Below, piece by piece: positions 50,214 through 58,326 of a stretch of 64,000 nt of DNA; position 1 is the stretch's first letter; every line of letters starts with the position of its first letter. The notes below the pieces were generated by a model. The model saw only the letters and a program-made list of their open reading frames with translations. It did no database searches and was not told the origin of the DNA. This DNA is from Amycolatopsis sp. FDAARGOS 1241 (GTDB taxonomy: Bacteria; Actinomycetota; Actinomycetes; Mycobacteriales; Pseudonocardiaceae), in NCBI RefSeq assembly GCF_016889705.1, contig NZ_CP069526.1, positions 7,513,001-7,577,000 on the forward strand, read 5' to 3'. The translations under genes and the position numbers were made by a program.

Positions 50214-51377
50214 TCAGGCCTGGGAAAGGTACTCCAGAGCTGCCGACAGCAGCGGCCGGTGACCCTCGTACAGCTTGCCCCCGGCACTCTCGATCGCTGC
50301 TGTCAGTGCCTGCAGGCTGGTGAACGGGTACCACGCGGCTTCGGCGGCGTCGTCACCCGCTGAGGCCGTGACTGGTTCCTCCAGCCGGTAGAGAGCCACC
50401 GTGCTCGATGCCCACGCGTGATCGGTGTTCCGCCAATCCTCCACGTAGGCCCGGGTCAGAATCACCGGGTCGAAACCGGCGAGGTCCACATTGGTCTCTT
50501 CGTGCAGCTCGCGCGCCAGCGCGTGCGGCGCGGTTTCGCCGGGGTCGACCATGCCGCCCGGAATGGCCCATTCCCGGCAGTCGTCGCGCAGGATGAGGAG
50601 CACCTGCGGCTGTGCAACGCCGGCCACGACGATCGGGTCCACCGCCTGGTTCTCGCCCCATTTCCCGAGGTACCGCCCAGTCCTGCCGGTGCGGCCGGTG
50701 GGGTTCAGCGGCCGCCCCCGGTCATCGAGCCGGTACGGCACCAGCGCAGCAGCCTGGCGGTCAGCCCAGTCCGGGACCTCGTCCGGTGTCGCGTAGGGAT
50801 CGGCCCAACCCTCGCGCACACTCCGTTCCAGGCCGGCGCCCCGCAGGTCCGCGGGAGTGATGTCCACGGGGAGATATCCCGGCCACGGCGTCGACCACGA
50901 GCGCATGGCATCCGGCACCCGCGCGCCGGCGCGGTCTGCCGAGCTGCTGCTGCCGGTCGCCCACAACTCGGCCGGCCCTGGCTCACCGAGGTCGTCGCGG
51001 CGGCGCTGCGCGGTGGTCGGGGGCACCCCCATGGCCGCCGCCAGCTGACTGTCGGAGCCGCCGTCGCGTGTGTGCGCCCGGATGCCGGCGGCACGCACAC
51101 CCTCCAGGTGCTCCATCAGCCCGCAGACGTCGCGGAGCAACCGTTCGTCCCACGCCGGCCCGGCACCGATCGGACCGTTGTCGACGTCATCCGCGTTGCC
51201 CGGGGACTGGATGGCGCGCCCGCGTCGCAGCACGGCCAACCCCGCCAGGACCGTGTCCAGCGCCTCCGCCATTTCCGCCGCGTCGGTTCCCAGCGCGGCA
51301 ACCTCGTCCTCGGTCAGTGACAGCACCAAATCCAGGCCGCCACATCGCGCCTCGGCACCCTCGCGGTAGGTGAACAT
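50214..51377 (-). CDS. NUDIX hydrolase (NUDT9-like) with N-terminal extension
   Basis: A 387-residue protein from ATG 51377 behind GGAGGTGGG. Residues 1-150 form a separate helical domain (VLSLTEDEVAALGTDAAEMA, AAAMGVPPTTAQRRRDDL with an HTH-like segment). From about 170 the protein follows the ADP-ribose pyrophosphatase NUDT9 pattern (VPYRLDDRGRPLNPTGRTG, YLGKWGENQAVDPIV) with the NUDIX box GGMVDPGETAPHALARELHE followed by ET. It should hydrolyse ADP-ribose-like nucleoside diphosphates. The long in-frame ORF upstream is a shadow of the phosphoesterase gene. Confidence 0.85.
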   Translation of the reverse strand: MFTYREGAEARCGGLDLVLSLTEDEVAALGTDAAEMAEALDTVLAGLAVLRRGRAIQSPGNADDVDNGPIGAGPAWDERLLRDVCGLMEHLEGVRAAGIRAHTRDGGSDSQLAAAMGVPPTTAQRRRDDLGEPGPAELWATGSSSSADRAGARVPDAMRSWSTPWPGYLPVDITPADLRGAGLERSVREGWADPYATPDEVPDWADRQAAALVPYRLDDRGRPLNPTGRTGRTGRYLGKWGENQAVDPIVVAGVAQPQVLLILRDDCREWAIPGGMVDPGETAPHALARELHEETNVDLAGFDPVILTRAYVEDWRNTDHAWASSTVALYRLEEPVTASAGDDAAEAAWYPFTSLQALTAAIESAGGKLYEGHRPLLSAALEYLSQA

Positions 51378-51611
51378 CGCTTCCCACCTCCAAGCCGGGT
51401 CGCGCACGAGCCAACGTACGAAAGATGTGCGCACGCCGACAAGGGGCGGCACCTCCGGCCCGATCGGCACCCACCGCTCACGCGGGCAAGCCAAGTAAAC
51501 GTTTGTCACCGCCTCGCCTCGCGGATGCCGGGTTTTCCGACGCCCTTCACCACCGCCGTCTTCAGTCGGTCCGGCCTGTTTTCGGCGAACGAGCAGAGGG
51601 AGACATTCCAA

Positions 51612-53063
51612 ATGGAAGGACTCACCCGGCGGCGGTTCCTGGGCTCGGCGGCCGCGACAGTGGGCCTGGCCGGCTTGGCACAGCTGCCCTCCTCGATGCG
51701 GAAGGCACTCGCCGGCCCGGCGCGGGACCTGGCGCACCTGCGCGAGATCGAGCGCGTCGTGATCCTCACCCAGGAGAACCGCTCCTTCGACCACTACTTC
51801 GGCGCGATGTCCGGAGTCCGCGGATTCGACGATCCGAACCCCCAGGTGCTGACCACCGGACGCTCGGTCTTCCACCAGCCGGACGCGCTCAACCCGGACG
51901 GGTACGTGCTGCCGTTCCACCTGGACACGACCAAGACCAACGCCGCCGCCATCCACGACCCCGACCACGGCTGGCCCTCGCAGCACAAGGCCTGGAACGG
52001 CGGCGCGATGGACGGCTGGGTTCCCGCACAACGGGCGAGAGTCGGCGACTTCGGCCCGCTGACCATGGGCTACTACACCCGCGACGACATCCCGCTGCAC
52101 TACGCGCTGGCCGACGCGTTCACCATCTGCGACCACTACCACTGCTCCGTGATGGGCCCGACGTGGCCCAACCGGCTCCACACCATGACCGGCACGATCG
52201 ACCCGACCGGGGCGCACGGCGGCCCGAACGTCGCGACGAACGTGCTGCCCCCGAGCGGCGGGTTCACGTGGACCACCTACGCCGAGCGCCTCCAGGCGGC
52301 CGGGATCAGCTGGCGCAGCTACCAGTCCCACGTCTTCGGGGACGGCCCCGAGCTGGGCTGGTTCCGGCAGTTCCAGACCGCGCCCGTGGGCTCCCCGCTC
52401 TACGAGAACGGCATGAAGCTGCGGTCGAAGACCGCGGTCATGGACGACATCCGCAGCGGCACCCTGCCGCAGGTGTCGTGGGTCCAGTCGGAGGCCGACG
52501 AGCACCCGAGCGGCCTGCCCGCGGCCGGCGCCGCGTTCATCTACGACCTCCTCGACGCGCTCGCCTCCACTCCGGAGGTCTGGAACAAGACCGTCTTGTT
52601 CATCACCTACGACGAGAACGGTGGCTTCTTCGACCACGTCACCCCACCGACACCCCCGCCGGGCACGCCCGGGGAGTACCTGGCCGGGCCCCTGCCCTCG
52701 CAGGCGGGTGGCATCGCCGGCCCGATCGGCCTGGGTTTCCGCGTCCCCACGTTCGTCATCTCCCCGTGGAGCCGGGGTGGCTGGGTCGCCGGCGAGACGT
52801 TCGACCACACCTCGCTCCTGCGTTTCCTCGAAGCGCGGTTCGGCGTCCCCGAGCCGAACATCAGCGCCTGGCGGCGGCAGACCGTCGGCGACCTCACCTC
52901 GACCCTGCGCTTCCCTCGCCGCGACGTACCGTTCCCCACGCTGCCCGACCCGGCGCCCGTGCTGGCACAGCAGAAACAGGAAGCCGCCACGCTGCCGGCC
53001 CCGTCCGTACCGACCGCGCAGTCCGTACCCCATCAGGAGCCCGGCTCACGTCCGCGCCTGTGA
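51612..53063 (+). CDS. Tat-exported phosphoesterase (phospholipase C family)
   Basis: A 483-residue exported enzyme of the non-haemolytic phospholipase C/acid phosphatase superfamily. ATG 51612 follows AGAGGGAG. The Tat signal is EGLTRRRFLGSAAATVGLAG; the catalytic entry motif is VVILTQENRSFDHYFGAMSG, and later come DHYHCSVMGPTWPNRLHTMT, LFITYDENGGFFDHVTPPTP and SPWSRGGWVAGETFDHTSLL. It probably releases phosphate or diacylglycerol from phospholipids or phosphodiesters outside the cell. Monocistronic; a PhoU gene lies convergent downstream. Confidence 0.92.
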   Translation: MEGLTRRRFLGSAAATVGLAGLAQLPSSMRKALAGPARDLAHLREIERVVILTQENRSFDHYFGAMSGVRGFDDPNPQVLTTGRSVFHQPDALNPDGYVLPFHLDTTKTNAAAIHDPDHGWPSQHKAWNGGAMDGWVPAQRARVGDFGPLTMGYYTRDDIPLHYALADAFTICDHYHCSVMGPTWPNRLHTMTGTIDPTGAHGGPNVATNVLPPSGGFTWTTYAERLQAAGISWRSYQSHVFGDGPELGWFRQFQTAPVGSPLYENGMKLRSKTAVMDDIRSGTLPQVSWVQSEADEHPSGLPAAGAAFIYDLLDALASTPEVWNKTVLFITYDENGGFFDHVTPPTPPPGTPGEYLAGPLPSQAGGIAGPIGLGFRVPTFVISPWSRGGWVAGETFDHTSLLRFLEARFGVPEPNISAWRRQTVGDLTSTLRFPRRDVPFPTLPDPAPVLAQQKQEAATLPAPSVPTAQSVPHQEPGSRPRL

Positions 53064-53181
53064 AGCCGCGCGAAGGCTGACGCGCTGCGGCTGGTCAGCG
53101 CTCTTGTGGGTGGGGAATCCCAGTGTGGCCGCGATTCCCCATCCACAAGCGGAGCCGAGCGCCACCAGCAAGGAGCACCGC

Positions 53182-53835
53182 TCAGCGGGGCGGGGTGCCG
53201 GTGGTGGTGAGCTCGATGTGCCGGGCCACGGAGACGACCTGGTCGCCGAAGCGCTGGTAGAACCGTGCGAGCAAAGCCACAGCCAAGGCATCGGCCGGGT
53301 TCTCGCCCCAGTTCGACGCCGTGATCAGCCCGAGGATCTCGTCGTGCAGGTCGTCGACGGCGGAGTCGGCGCTGTCCAGCTCGGCGGACATCCCGTCGAC
53401 CGGGTCCGCCAGCAGCGCGGTGAGCCGATCGGCCATGGCGGCGGTGAGTTCACCCAGCCGGCCGAACCTGTCCAACAGCACAGCGGGAGCAGCCGGACGC
53501 GGCTGTTGGGACCGGACGGTCTCGGCGATACGGGCAGCCAGGTCACCCATGCGCTCGACGGTGTCGGCGCAGTACCCGATCGCACGCACGAGCCGCAGTT
53601 GCGGGGCCCCCGGAGCCGGCGACGCCAGCAGCGCCTGCGCCCGCTCCTGACACCTCGCGCGCCGCGCGTCCAGCTCGGCGTCCCGGGCGATGACCTGCTC
53701 GGCCAGCGCCAGGTCCGCGGTCAGCAGCGCCGTCGTGGCGTCCCGCATCGCCTGCGCCGCGAACAGGCACATCTCCTCCAGCGCCATGCCGAGCCGCGCC
53801 AGCTCCTCGGCGAATGGGTCCCGCACGAACCTCAA
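53182..53835 (-). CDS. phoU: PhoU-family phosphate-signalling regulator
   Basis: A 217-residue protein of two three-helix PhoU repeats: FAEELARLGMALEEMCLFAA ... AEQVIARDAELDARRARCQE and LGELTAAMADRLTALLADP ... VDDLHDEILGLITASNWGEN. PhoU restrains the Pst transporter and the PhoR kinase when phosphate is ample. I chose TTG 53835 (RFVRDPFAEEL) because actinomycete PhoU usually starts with a short M-R-x-x-x block; the ribosome site is weak and a GTG at 53850 is possible. No pst genes are adjacent, so it may be a second PhoU. Confidence 0.88.
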   Translation of the reverse strand: MRFVRDPFAEELARLGMALEEMCLFAAQAMRDATTALLTADLALAEQVIARDAELDARRARCQERAQALLASPAPGAPQLRLVRAIGYCADTVERMGDLAARIAETVRSQQPRPAAPAVLLDRFGRLGELTAAMADRLTALLADPVDGMSAELDSADSAVDDLHDEILGLITASNWGENPADALAVALLARFYQRFGDQVVSVARHIELTTTGTPPR

Positions 53836-53947
53836 CGTAACGCCGGGCACCGCAGCCGGCGGGCCGCGGTGAGCGACAGGTTTTGCAGCATCACGGATCC
53901 GGCTCGCCGTCCGGTGCCGCTGGGCGAGGGCAGTGCAGACCAGAGCA

Positions 53948-54415
53948 GTGGGCGAGCACAGCGGCACGCCCGAGCAAGTGCCCGGCCTCTGCTACCTCTG
54001 CGACCGGATCGTGGCCGTCGGCATCGTGCGGCACGGCTTCGTGCCCGGCTCGTCGGCCATCCACACCTACGCGACCGATTTCGGCAGCGCGCGGACGGTC
54101 AGCGGGTGCGACGACGAGCACCCGCAGCAGCTGGCCGGGCAGTGCACCCGCCGGTTCGTCGACGCTGAGCGGTTCGTGGGTGACGGCCGCGGAGCGGCTC
54201 AGGGTTTGCGGGCAACTCCGCCGACCATGATCCGCTGGGCGATGTTCGGGGGCCGCAGCAGCGGTCCGTCCGGCCACCAGTCGATCAGCGGCACGATCTC
54301 CGGGGTCCGGTCCGGCCCGGGAGAGATGAGTTCGGCCTCGTGGAACAGCTCGCGAATCTCGGCCTTCGTGCGGGCGATCACGCCCTTCAGCGAGCCTGAC
54401 CTCAGGACCTCCTGA
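53948..54415 (+). CDS. possible small Cys-motif protein, 3' part doubtful
   Basis: The frame from GTG 53948 is protein-like up to about 54180: EQVPGLCYLCDRIVAVGIVR, GFVPGSSAIHTYATDFGSAR and SGCDDEHPQQLAGQC, with a CxxC pair. The rest runs antisense through the methyltransferase gene and is probably not translated as such. It may be a truncated gene whose 3' end was replaced. Low confidence. Confidence 0.3.
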   Translation: MGEHSGTPEQVPGLCYLCDRIVAVGIVRHGFVPGSSAIHTYATDFGSARTVSGCDDEHPQQLAGQCTRRFVDAERFVGDGRGAAQGLRATPPTMIRWAMFGGRSSGPSGHQSISGTISGVRSGPGEMSSASWNSSRISAFVRAITPFSEPDLRTS

Positions 54416-55044
54416 AGTTCCGCGATGGCCTGGTCGTCGCCGGATCCGTCGCTCGGGTCGACGAGGTGGGAGATGACGACGTACGAGCCCGAGGGCAACC
54501 GCTTCACGAATTCGGCCGTGACCTCGGCGGGCCGGCCGCGGTCGCCCTTGTGGTGGTGCAGGGTGGCGACGAACAGGACCGCGATCGGCTGGTCCCAGTT
54601 CAGGTGCGTTCGCACGGTTTCGTTGTCGAGGATGCTCTCCGGCTCGAAGATGTCGGCCTCGACGTAGCGCGTGCGGTCGTTGTCTTCCAGCAACGCGCGG
54701 CCGTTCGCGGCGACGATCGGGTCGTAGTCGGTGTAGACCACCTTCGACTCGGGGTTGATCCGCTGGACCACCTGGTGCACGTTTTCCGCGGTCGGCAGCC
54801 CCGACCCGCAGTCGAGAAACTGGGTGATGCCCGCGTTGGTCGCGAGGAACCGGCACACCCGGATCAAGAACGCGCGGTTCTCCCGTGTCGCGTCGGCGAT
54901 CTCAGGCATCGTGACCATGATGCTCTCGGCCACCTTGCGGTCCGCCTCGTAGTGGTCCTTCCCGCCGAGCAGGTAGTCGTAGACGCGGGCGACGCTGGCC
55001 CGCGTCGGATCCACCCCGGGAGGAGCGTTCAGCTCATCCGACAC
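54199..55044 (-). CDS. SAM-dependent methyltransferase (DUF574/PF04672)
   Basis: A 281-residue methyltransferase of the actinomycete-specific DUF574 group: ARVYDYLLGGKDHYEADRKV, FLDCGSGLPTAENVHQVVQR (SAM-binding), VVYTDYDPIVAANGRALLED and VLFVATLHHHKGDRGRPAEV. Streptomyces and Amycolatopsis carry many paralogues; substrates are mostly unknown. It has its own ATG at 55044 after AGGATGG and no cotranscribed partner. Confidence 0.92.
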   Translation of the reverse strand: MSDELNAPPGVDPTRASVARVYDYLLGGKDHYEADRKVAESIMVTMPEIADATRENRAFLIRVCRFLATNAGITQFLDCGSGLPTAENVHQVVQRINPESKVVYTDYDPIVAANGRALLEDNDRTRYVEADIFEPESILDNETVRTHLNWDQPIAVLFVATLHHHKGDRGRPAEVTAEFVKRLPSGSYVVISHLVDPSDGSGDDQAIAELQEVLRSGSLKGVIARTKAEIRELFHEAELISPGPDRTPEIVPLIDWWPDGPLLRPPNIAQRIMVGGVARKP

Positions 55045-55263
55045 AGGACACCATCCTCCTCGGAATCGTGGCTACCGCCGCACACAGTGTAGTCATTGGT
55101 CCGGACGTCAGCACTCCGGATCGCCCGTAGACCACATGAGGAGAACGAGTCGCGGTGACGGCCGGTGGTGACGGCTCCTCGTCATGCGCAAGCTCCCTTC
55201 AGCCCGGCCACAGCGCGTGGAAAGTCAGACAGGCCGCCTGCGCTCATGGGCATAATCGGTCGC

Positions 55264-55773
55264 ATGGACTCCGAACAGCTGCGCGCGACCCAGGCCCCGT
55301 TGAAGGACAAGTACCGCGACGAACCGGAGAGCGCGCTCGTCACGCTGCACGCCGACGCCGAACTGGACGGCCTCGGCATCTCCTGCAAGGTCGAGACCGG
55401 CCGCGCGATCGTCGAGGCCGGGCTGCACCCGGCGACCGGCGGCGACGGCACCCTCGCCTGCTCCGGTGACATGCTGCTCGAAGCGCTCGTCGCCTGCGCC
55501 GGCGTGACGCTGCGGGCAGTGGCGACCTCGCTGGGCCTCGAAGTCCGGGGCGGCCGCGTCCGGGCCGAGGGCGACCTCGACTTCCGCGGCACGCTGGCCG
55601 TCGCGAAGGACGCCCCGGTGGGGTTCCGCGCGATCCGGCTGTCGTTCGACCTCGACACCGACGCCGACGCCGACCAGCTCGCGACGCTGAAGAAGCTGAC
55701 CGAACGCTACTGCGTCGTGTTCCAGTCGCTGCGGACGCCGCCGGAGTTCGCCGTGACGCTGGCGGCGGGCTGA
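55264..55773 (+). CDS. OsmC-family peroxidase-like protein
   Basis: A 169-residue OsmC/Ohr-type protein: LHADAELDGLGISCKVETGR, GGDGTLACSGDMLLEALVAC and AGVTLRAVATSLGLEV, then FQSLRTPPEFAVTL. Two candidate redox cysteines lie in ALVACAGV and ERYCVVFQ, matching the OsmC peroxidatic and resolving positions. It probably reduces organic hydroperoxides with a thiol. I chose ATG 55264; an ATG 18 bases earlier is possible and neither has a clear ribosome site. Confidence 0.88.
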   Translation: MDSEQLRATQAPLKDKYRDEPESALVTLHADAELDGLGISCKVETGRAIVEAGLHPATGGDGTLACSGDMLLEALVACAGVTLRAVATSLGLEVRGGRVRAEGDLDFRGTLAVAKDAPVGFRAIRLSFDLDTDADADQLATLKKLTERYCVVFQSLRTPPEFAVTLAAG

Positions 55774-55873
55774 ACCGTCCTAACGCGACGATGCCGGCCC
55801 TGAGACCTGGTCTCGGAACTGTTTCCTGCGCCGCCCGAGGCTAAGCGCGGCGCGCGGGCGATCGGGAGCCCCG

Positions 55874-57100
55874 CTACCCCAACTGGTCGCGGCGGCGGGT
55901 CAGGGAGGCGGTCTCGGCGGTGTTGCCCGCCAGCTCGATGGCCTTGTCGTAGGCCGCGCGTGACTCCTGGCTGCGGCCCAGCCGGCGCAGCAAGTCGGCG
56001 CGGGCCGCGTGGTAGGCGTGGTAGCCGGCCAAGGTGCCGCCCAGACGGTCGATGGCCGCCAGTGCCACCTCCGGACCGTCGATCTCGGCGACCGCGATGG
56101 CCCGGTTGAGGGCGACGATCGGCGAGGGGTCGAGGCGGACGAGCTGGTCGTAGAGGGCAACGACCTGCGACCAGTCGGTGTCGCGGACGTCGCGGGCCGA
56201 GGTGTGCACGGCGTTGATCGCGGCGAGGATCTGATAGCGACCCGGCGCAACCCCGGCGGCGAGGCGCTCGCGCACCAGCCGGTGCCCCTCGACGACCAGC
56301 GCGGCGTCCCAGGCCCCACGGTCCTGCTGGTCGAGGGTGACCAGTTCGCCGCCGGCCGACACCCGGGCGGTGCGGCGGGCCTCGATGAGGAGCATCAGTG
56401 CCAGTAGCCCGGCCACCTCGCCGTCGTCCGGCAGGAGGGCACGGATCAGTCGGGTGAGGCGGATCGCCTCGGCGGTCAGGTCGTGCCGTACGGGATCGGT
56501 GTCGGGGCCGGTCGCGAGGTAGCCCTCGTTGAAGACGAGGTACAGCACGGCGAGTACACCGCTGACGCGGGCCGGGAGATCCTCGGCGGCCGGCACCCGA
56601 TAGGGGATGCGCGCCGCCTTGATCTTGGCCTTCGCGCGGGTGATCCGCTGCCCCATCGTGGTCTCCTGCACCAGGAAGGCACGTGCGATCTCGGGCACGG
56701 TCAGACCGCCGACCATGCGCAACGTCAGCGCCAGGCGGGCTTCCATCGCCAGCGCCGGGTGGCAGCAGGTGAAGATCAGCCGGAGCCGGTCGTCGTCGAT
56801 GGCGCCGAGAGGCTCGGGCGGGTCGTCGTCGTACACCAGCTGAGCCTCCTTCTGCTTGTCGTCGCGCTTGTTCTCGCGCCGGAGCCGGTCGATGGCCTTG
56901 CGGTTGGCGGTGGTGGTCAGCCACGCGCCGGGGTTGGGGGGCGCGCCTTCGGCCGGCCACCGCTCGACGGCGGTCGCGAACGCCTCGGCCGCCGCCTCCT
57001 CGGCGATGTCGAGGTCACCGAAACGCCTGGTCAGGGCGGCGACCACCCGGGCCCACTGCTCGTGGTGCACCCGGGTGATCGCCTCCTCGACGTCGCTCAC
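55874..57100 (-). CDS. ECF42-type sigma factor with DUF6596/TPR-like C-terminal domain
   Basis: A 408-residue sigma factor from GTG 57100. Region 2 (WARVVAALTRRFGDLDIAEE, AAAEAFATAVERWP) and region 4 (GGLTVPEIARAFLVQETTMG, QRITRAKAKIKAAR) are followed by the long C-terminal helical repeat domain (LPARVSGVLAVLYLVFNEGY, ALVVEGHRLVRERLAAGVAP, SPIVALNRAIAVAEIDGPEV) needed for activity in this group. It overlaps the upstream DGPF/YCII gene by four bases (GTGA), the standard ECF42 arrangement. No anti-sigma factor is expected. The tandem repeats at 57460-57528 lie upstream of the pair. Confidence 0.92.
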   Translation of the reverse strand: MSDVEEAITRVHHEQWARVVAALTRRFGDLDIAEEAAAEAFATAVERWPAEGAPPNPGAWLTTTANRKAIDRLRRENKRDDKQKEAQLVYDDDPPEPLGAIDDDRLRLIFTCCHPALAMEARLALTLRMVGGLTVPEIARAFLVQETTMGQRITRAKAKIKAARIPYRVPAAEDLPARVSGVLAVLYLVFNEGYLATGPDTDPVRHDLTAEAIRLTRLIRALLPDDGEVAGLLALMLLIEARRTARVSAGGELVTLDQQDRGAWDAALVVEGHRLVRERLAAGVAPGRYQILAAINAVHTSARDVRDTDWSQVVALYDQLVRLDPSPIVALNRAIAVAEIDGPEVALAAIDRLGGTLAGYHAYHAARADLLRRLGRSQESRAAYDKAIELAGNTAETASLTRRRDQLG

Positions 57101-57420
57101 AGGAATGGCCGCACCTCGATCTTGCGATCGCAGATCTTCGACGCCTCGGTGGCGAGCTTCAGCGCCACATCCAGGTCGGGGGCCTCCCACACCCAGACGC
57201 CGGCGAGGTACTCCTTCGACTCCACGAACGGCCCGTCGCTGAACACCGGCTGCTCGCCCCGGTTGTCGATGACCGTGGCCGTGGTGGTGTCCGCGAGCCC
57301 GCCCGCGAAAACCCAGTAGCCCTCGGCGATCAGTCGTTCGTTGAACGCGCTGATGGCGGGCTGCCTGTCCGTGCTGCCGGGATTGCTCTTGTCGTCGATC
57401 ACGGAAACCAGGTACTGCAT
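57097..57420 (-). CDS. YCII/DGPF-domain protein
   Basis: A 107-residue YCII-related protein with the defining motif VFSDGPFVESKEYLAGVWVW and an N-terminal ferredoxin-like strand QYLVSVIDDKSNPGSTD. DGPF proteins are the usual targets and neighbours of ECF42 sigma factors; their chemistry is not known. ATG 57420 follows AGGAGATGATCC. Its stop overlaps the sigma start. Confidence 0.92.
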   Translation of the reverse strand: MQYLVSVIDDKSNPGSTDRQPAISAFNERLIAEGYWVFAGGLADTTTATVIDNRGEQPVFSDGPFVESKEYLAGVWVWEAPDLDVALKLATEASKICDRKIEVRPFL

Positions 57421-57439
57421 GCGAGGATCATCTCCTGTG

Positions 57440-57528
57440 GTGTCAAGACACTGTGTTGTAGATCAGGGTTGTACGGATCAGGGTTGTACGGATCAGGGTT
57501 CTACCGGTCAGGGTTGTACCGGTCAGGG
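57440..57528. repeat. inverted repeat and 15-bp tandem repeats upstream of the ECF42 unit
   Basis: GTGTCAAGACAC (57440-57451, perfect 5-bp arms) is followed by four and a half head-to-tail copies of a 15-bp unit, GGATCAGGGTTGTAC with minor changes (57460-57528). They occupy the promoter side of the DGPF/ECF42 unit and run to the stop of the reductase gene at 57532. Confidence 0.75.
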
Positions 57529-57531
57529 ACT

Positions 57532-58152
57532 TCAAGCCGCTGGATACCGCGGGCGCCCGGCCGGCCGGTAGACCTGGATCGTCACGCCCTTCGAGTCGAC
57601 GCGCGACTCGATCAGGTCGAGCGCGAGGTCCGGGCCGGTCTCCGGGAACAATCGCGCGCCCTGGCCGAGGATCACCGGGACCACGATCAGAGTCAGTTCG
57701 TCGACCAGCTCGTTCTCCAGCAGCCACCGGGTCAGGGCACCACTGCCGTGCACCTGCAGCTCACCCCCCGGCTTGGCCTTCAGGTCCGCGATGGCGGTCC
57801 CGAGGTCGCCGGACCGGACAGTGGTGCCCGGCCGGGCGGGATCGGTGAGCGTGGTCGACGCGACGTACTTGGGCTGCGTGTTCAACGACCGCAGGACGGG
57901 CTCCCAGCCGGGGACCTCCTCGGCCGTCAAGGACCCCCACGAGCCGGCGAACAACTCGTAGGTCCGCCGGCCGAGCAGGAACGCGCCGGCGCGCTGGTAG
58001 GTCTGGTTGGTGAACGCATGGGTCTCGTTGTCACCCTTCCCCCGGGCCCATCCGCCGCGCTGGAACCCGTTCCTGCGGTCCTCATCCGACGCGTGGCCGT
58101 TTCCCTGCATCACTCCGTCGACGCTGACCTGGGTCATGGTCGTCAGCTTCAT
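57532..58152 (-). CDS. RibD/dihydrofolate-reductase-like protein
   Basis: A 206-residue protein of the RibD C-terminal/DHFR-like family: MKLTTMTQVSVDGVMQGN, FLLGRRTYELFAGSWGSLTA, KYVASTTLTDPARPGTTVRS and LVDELTLIVVPVILGQGARL. These NADPH-binding reductases are common in actinomycetes with unknown substrates and frequently neighbour ECF42-DGPF genes, as here. It starts at ATG 58152 and ends four bases after the tandem repeats. Confidence 0.9.
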   Translation of the reverse strand: MKLTTMTQVSVDGVMQGNGHASDEDRRNGFQRGGWARGKGDNETHAFTNQTYQRAGAFLLGRRTYELFAGSWGSLTAEEVPGWEPVLRSLNTQPKYVASTTLTDPARPGTTVRSGDLGTAIADLKAKPGGELQVHGSGALTRWLLENELVDELTLIVVPVILGQGARLFPETGPDLALDLIESRVDSKGVTIQVYRPAGRPRYPAA

Positions 58153-58326
58153 GATCGCGGTTCCTTCCCGTGGGCCGACCCTTGCGAGCGACTGCTCACC
58201 CCCTCTACGAACAGCTGCGCCCCGATCCGACACCCCTCCTGGATTTCTTTCGACGGCTCTCCGATCCGCCGGCCGACAGCACGACAGCCTCGCGGCGGCC
58301 GCGCCCCACTTCATCGAGCGCGATCC

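Noticed and set aside
51425..54168. Long plus-strand frames alongside the phosphoesterase gene
   Set aside because: Out-of-frame copies; only the frame with the Tat signal and ENRSFDHYFG makes sense.
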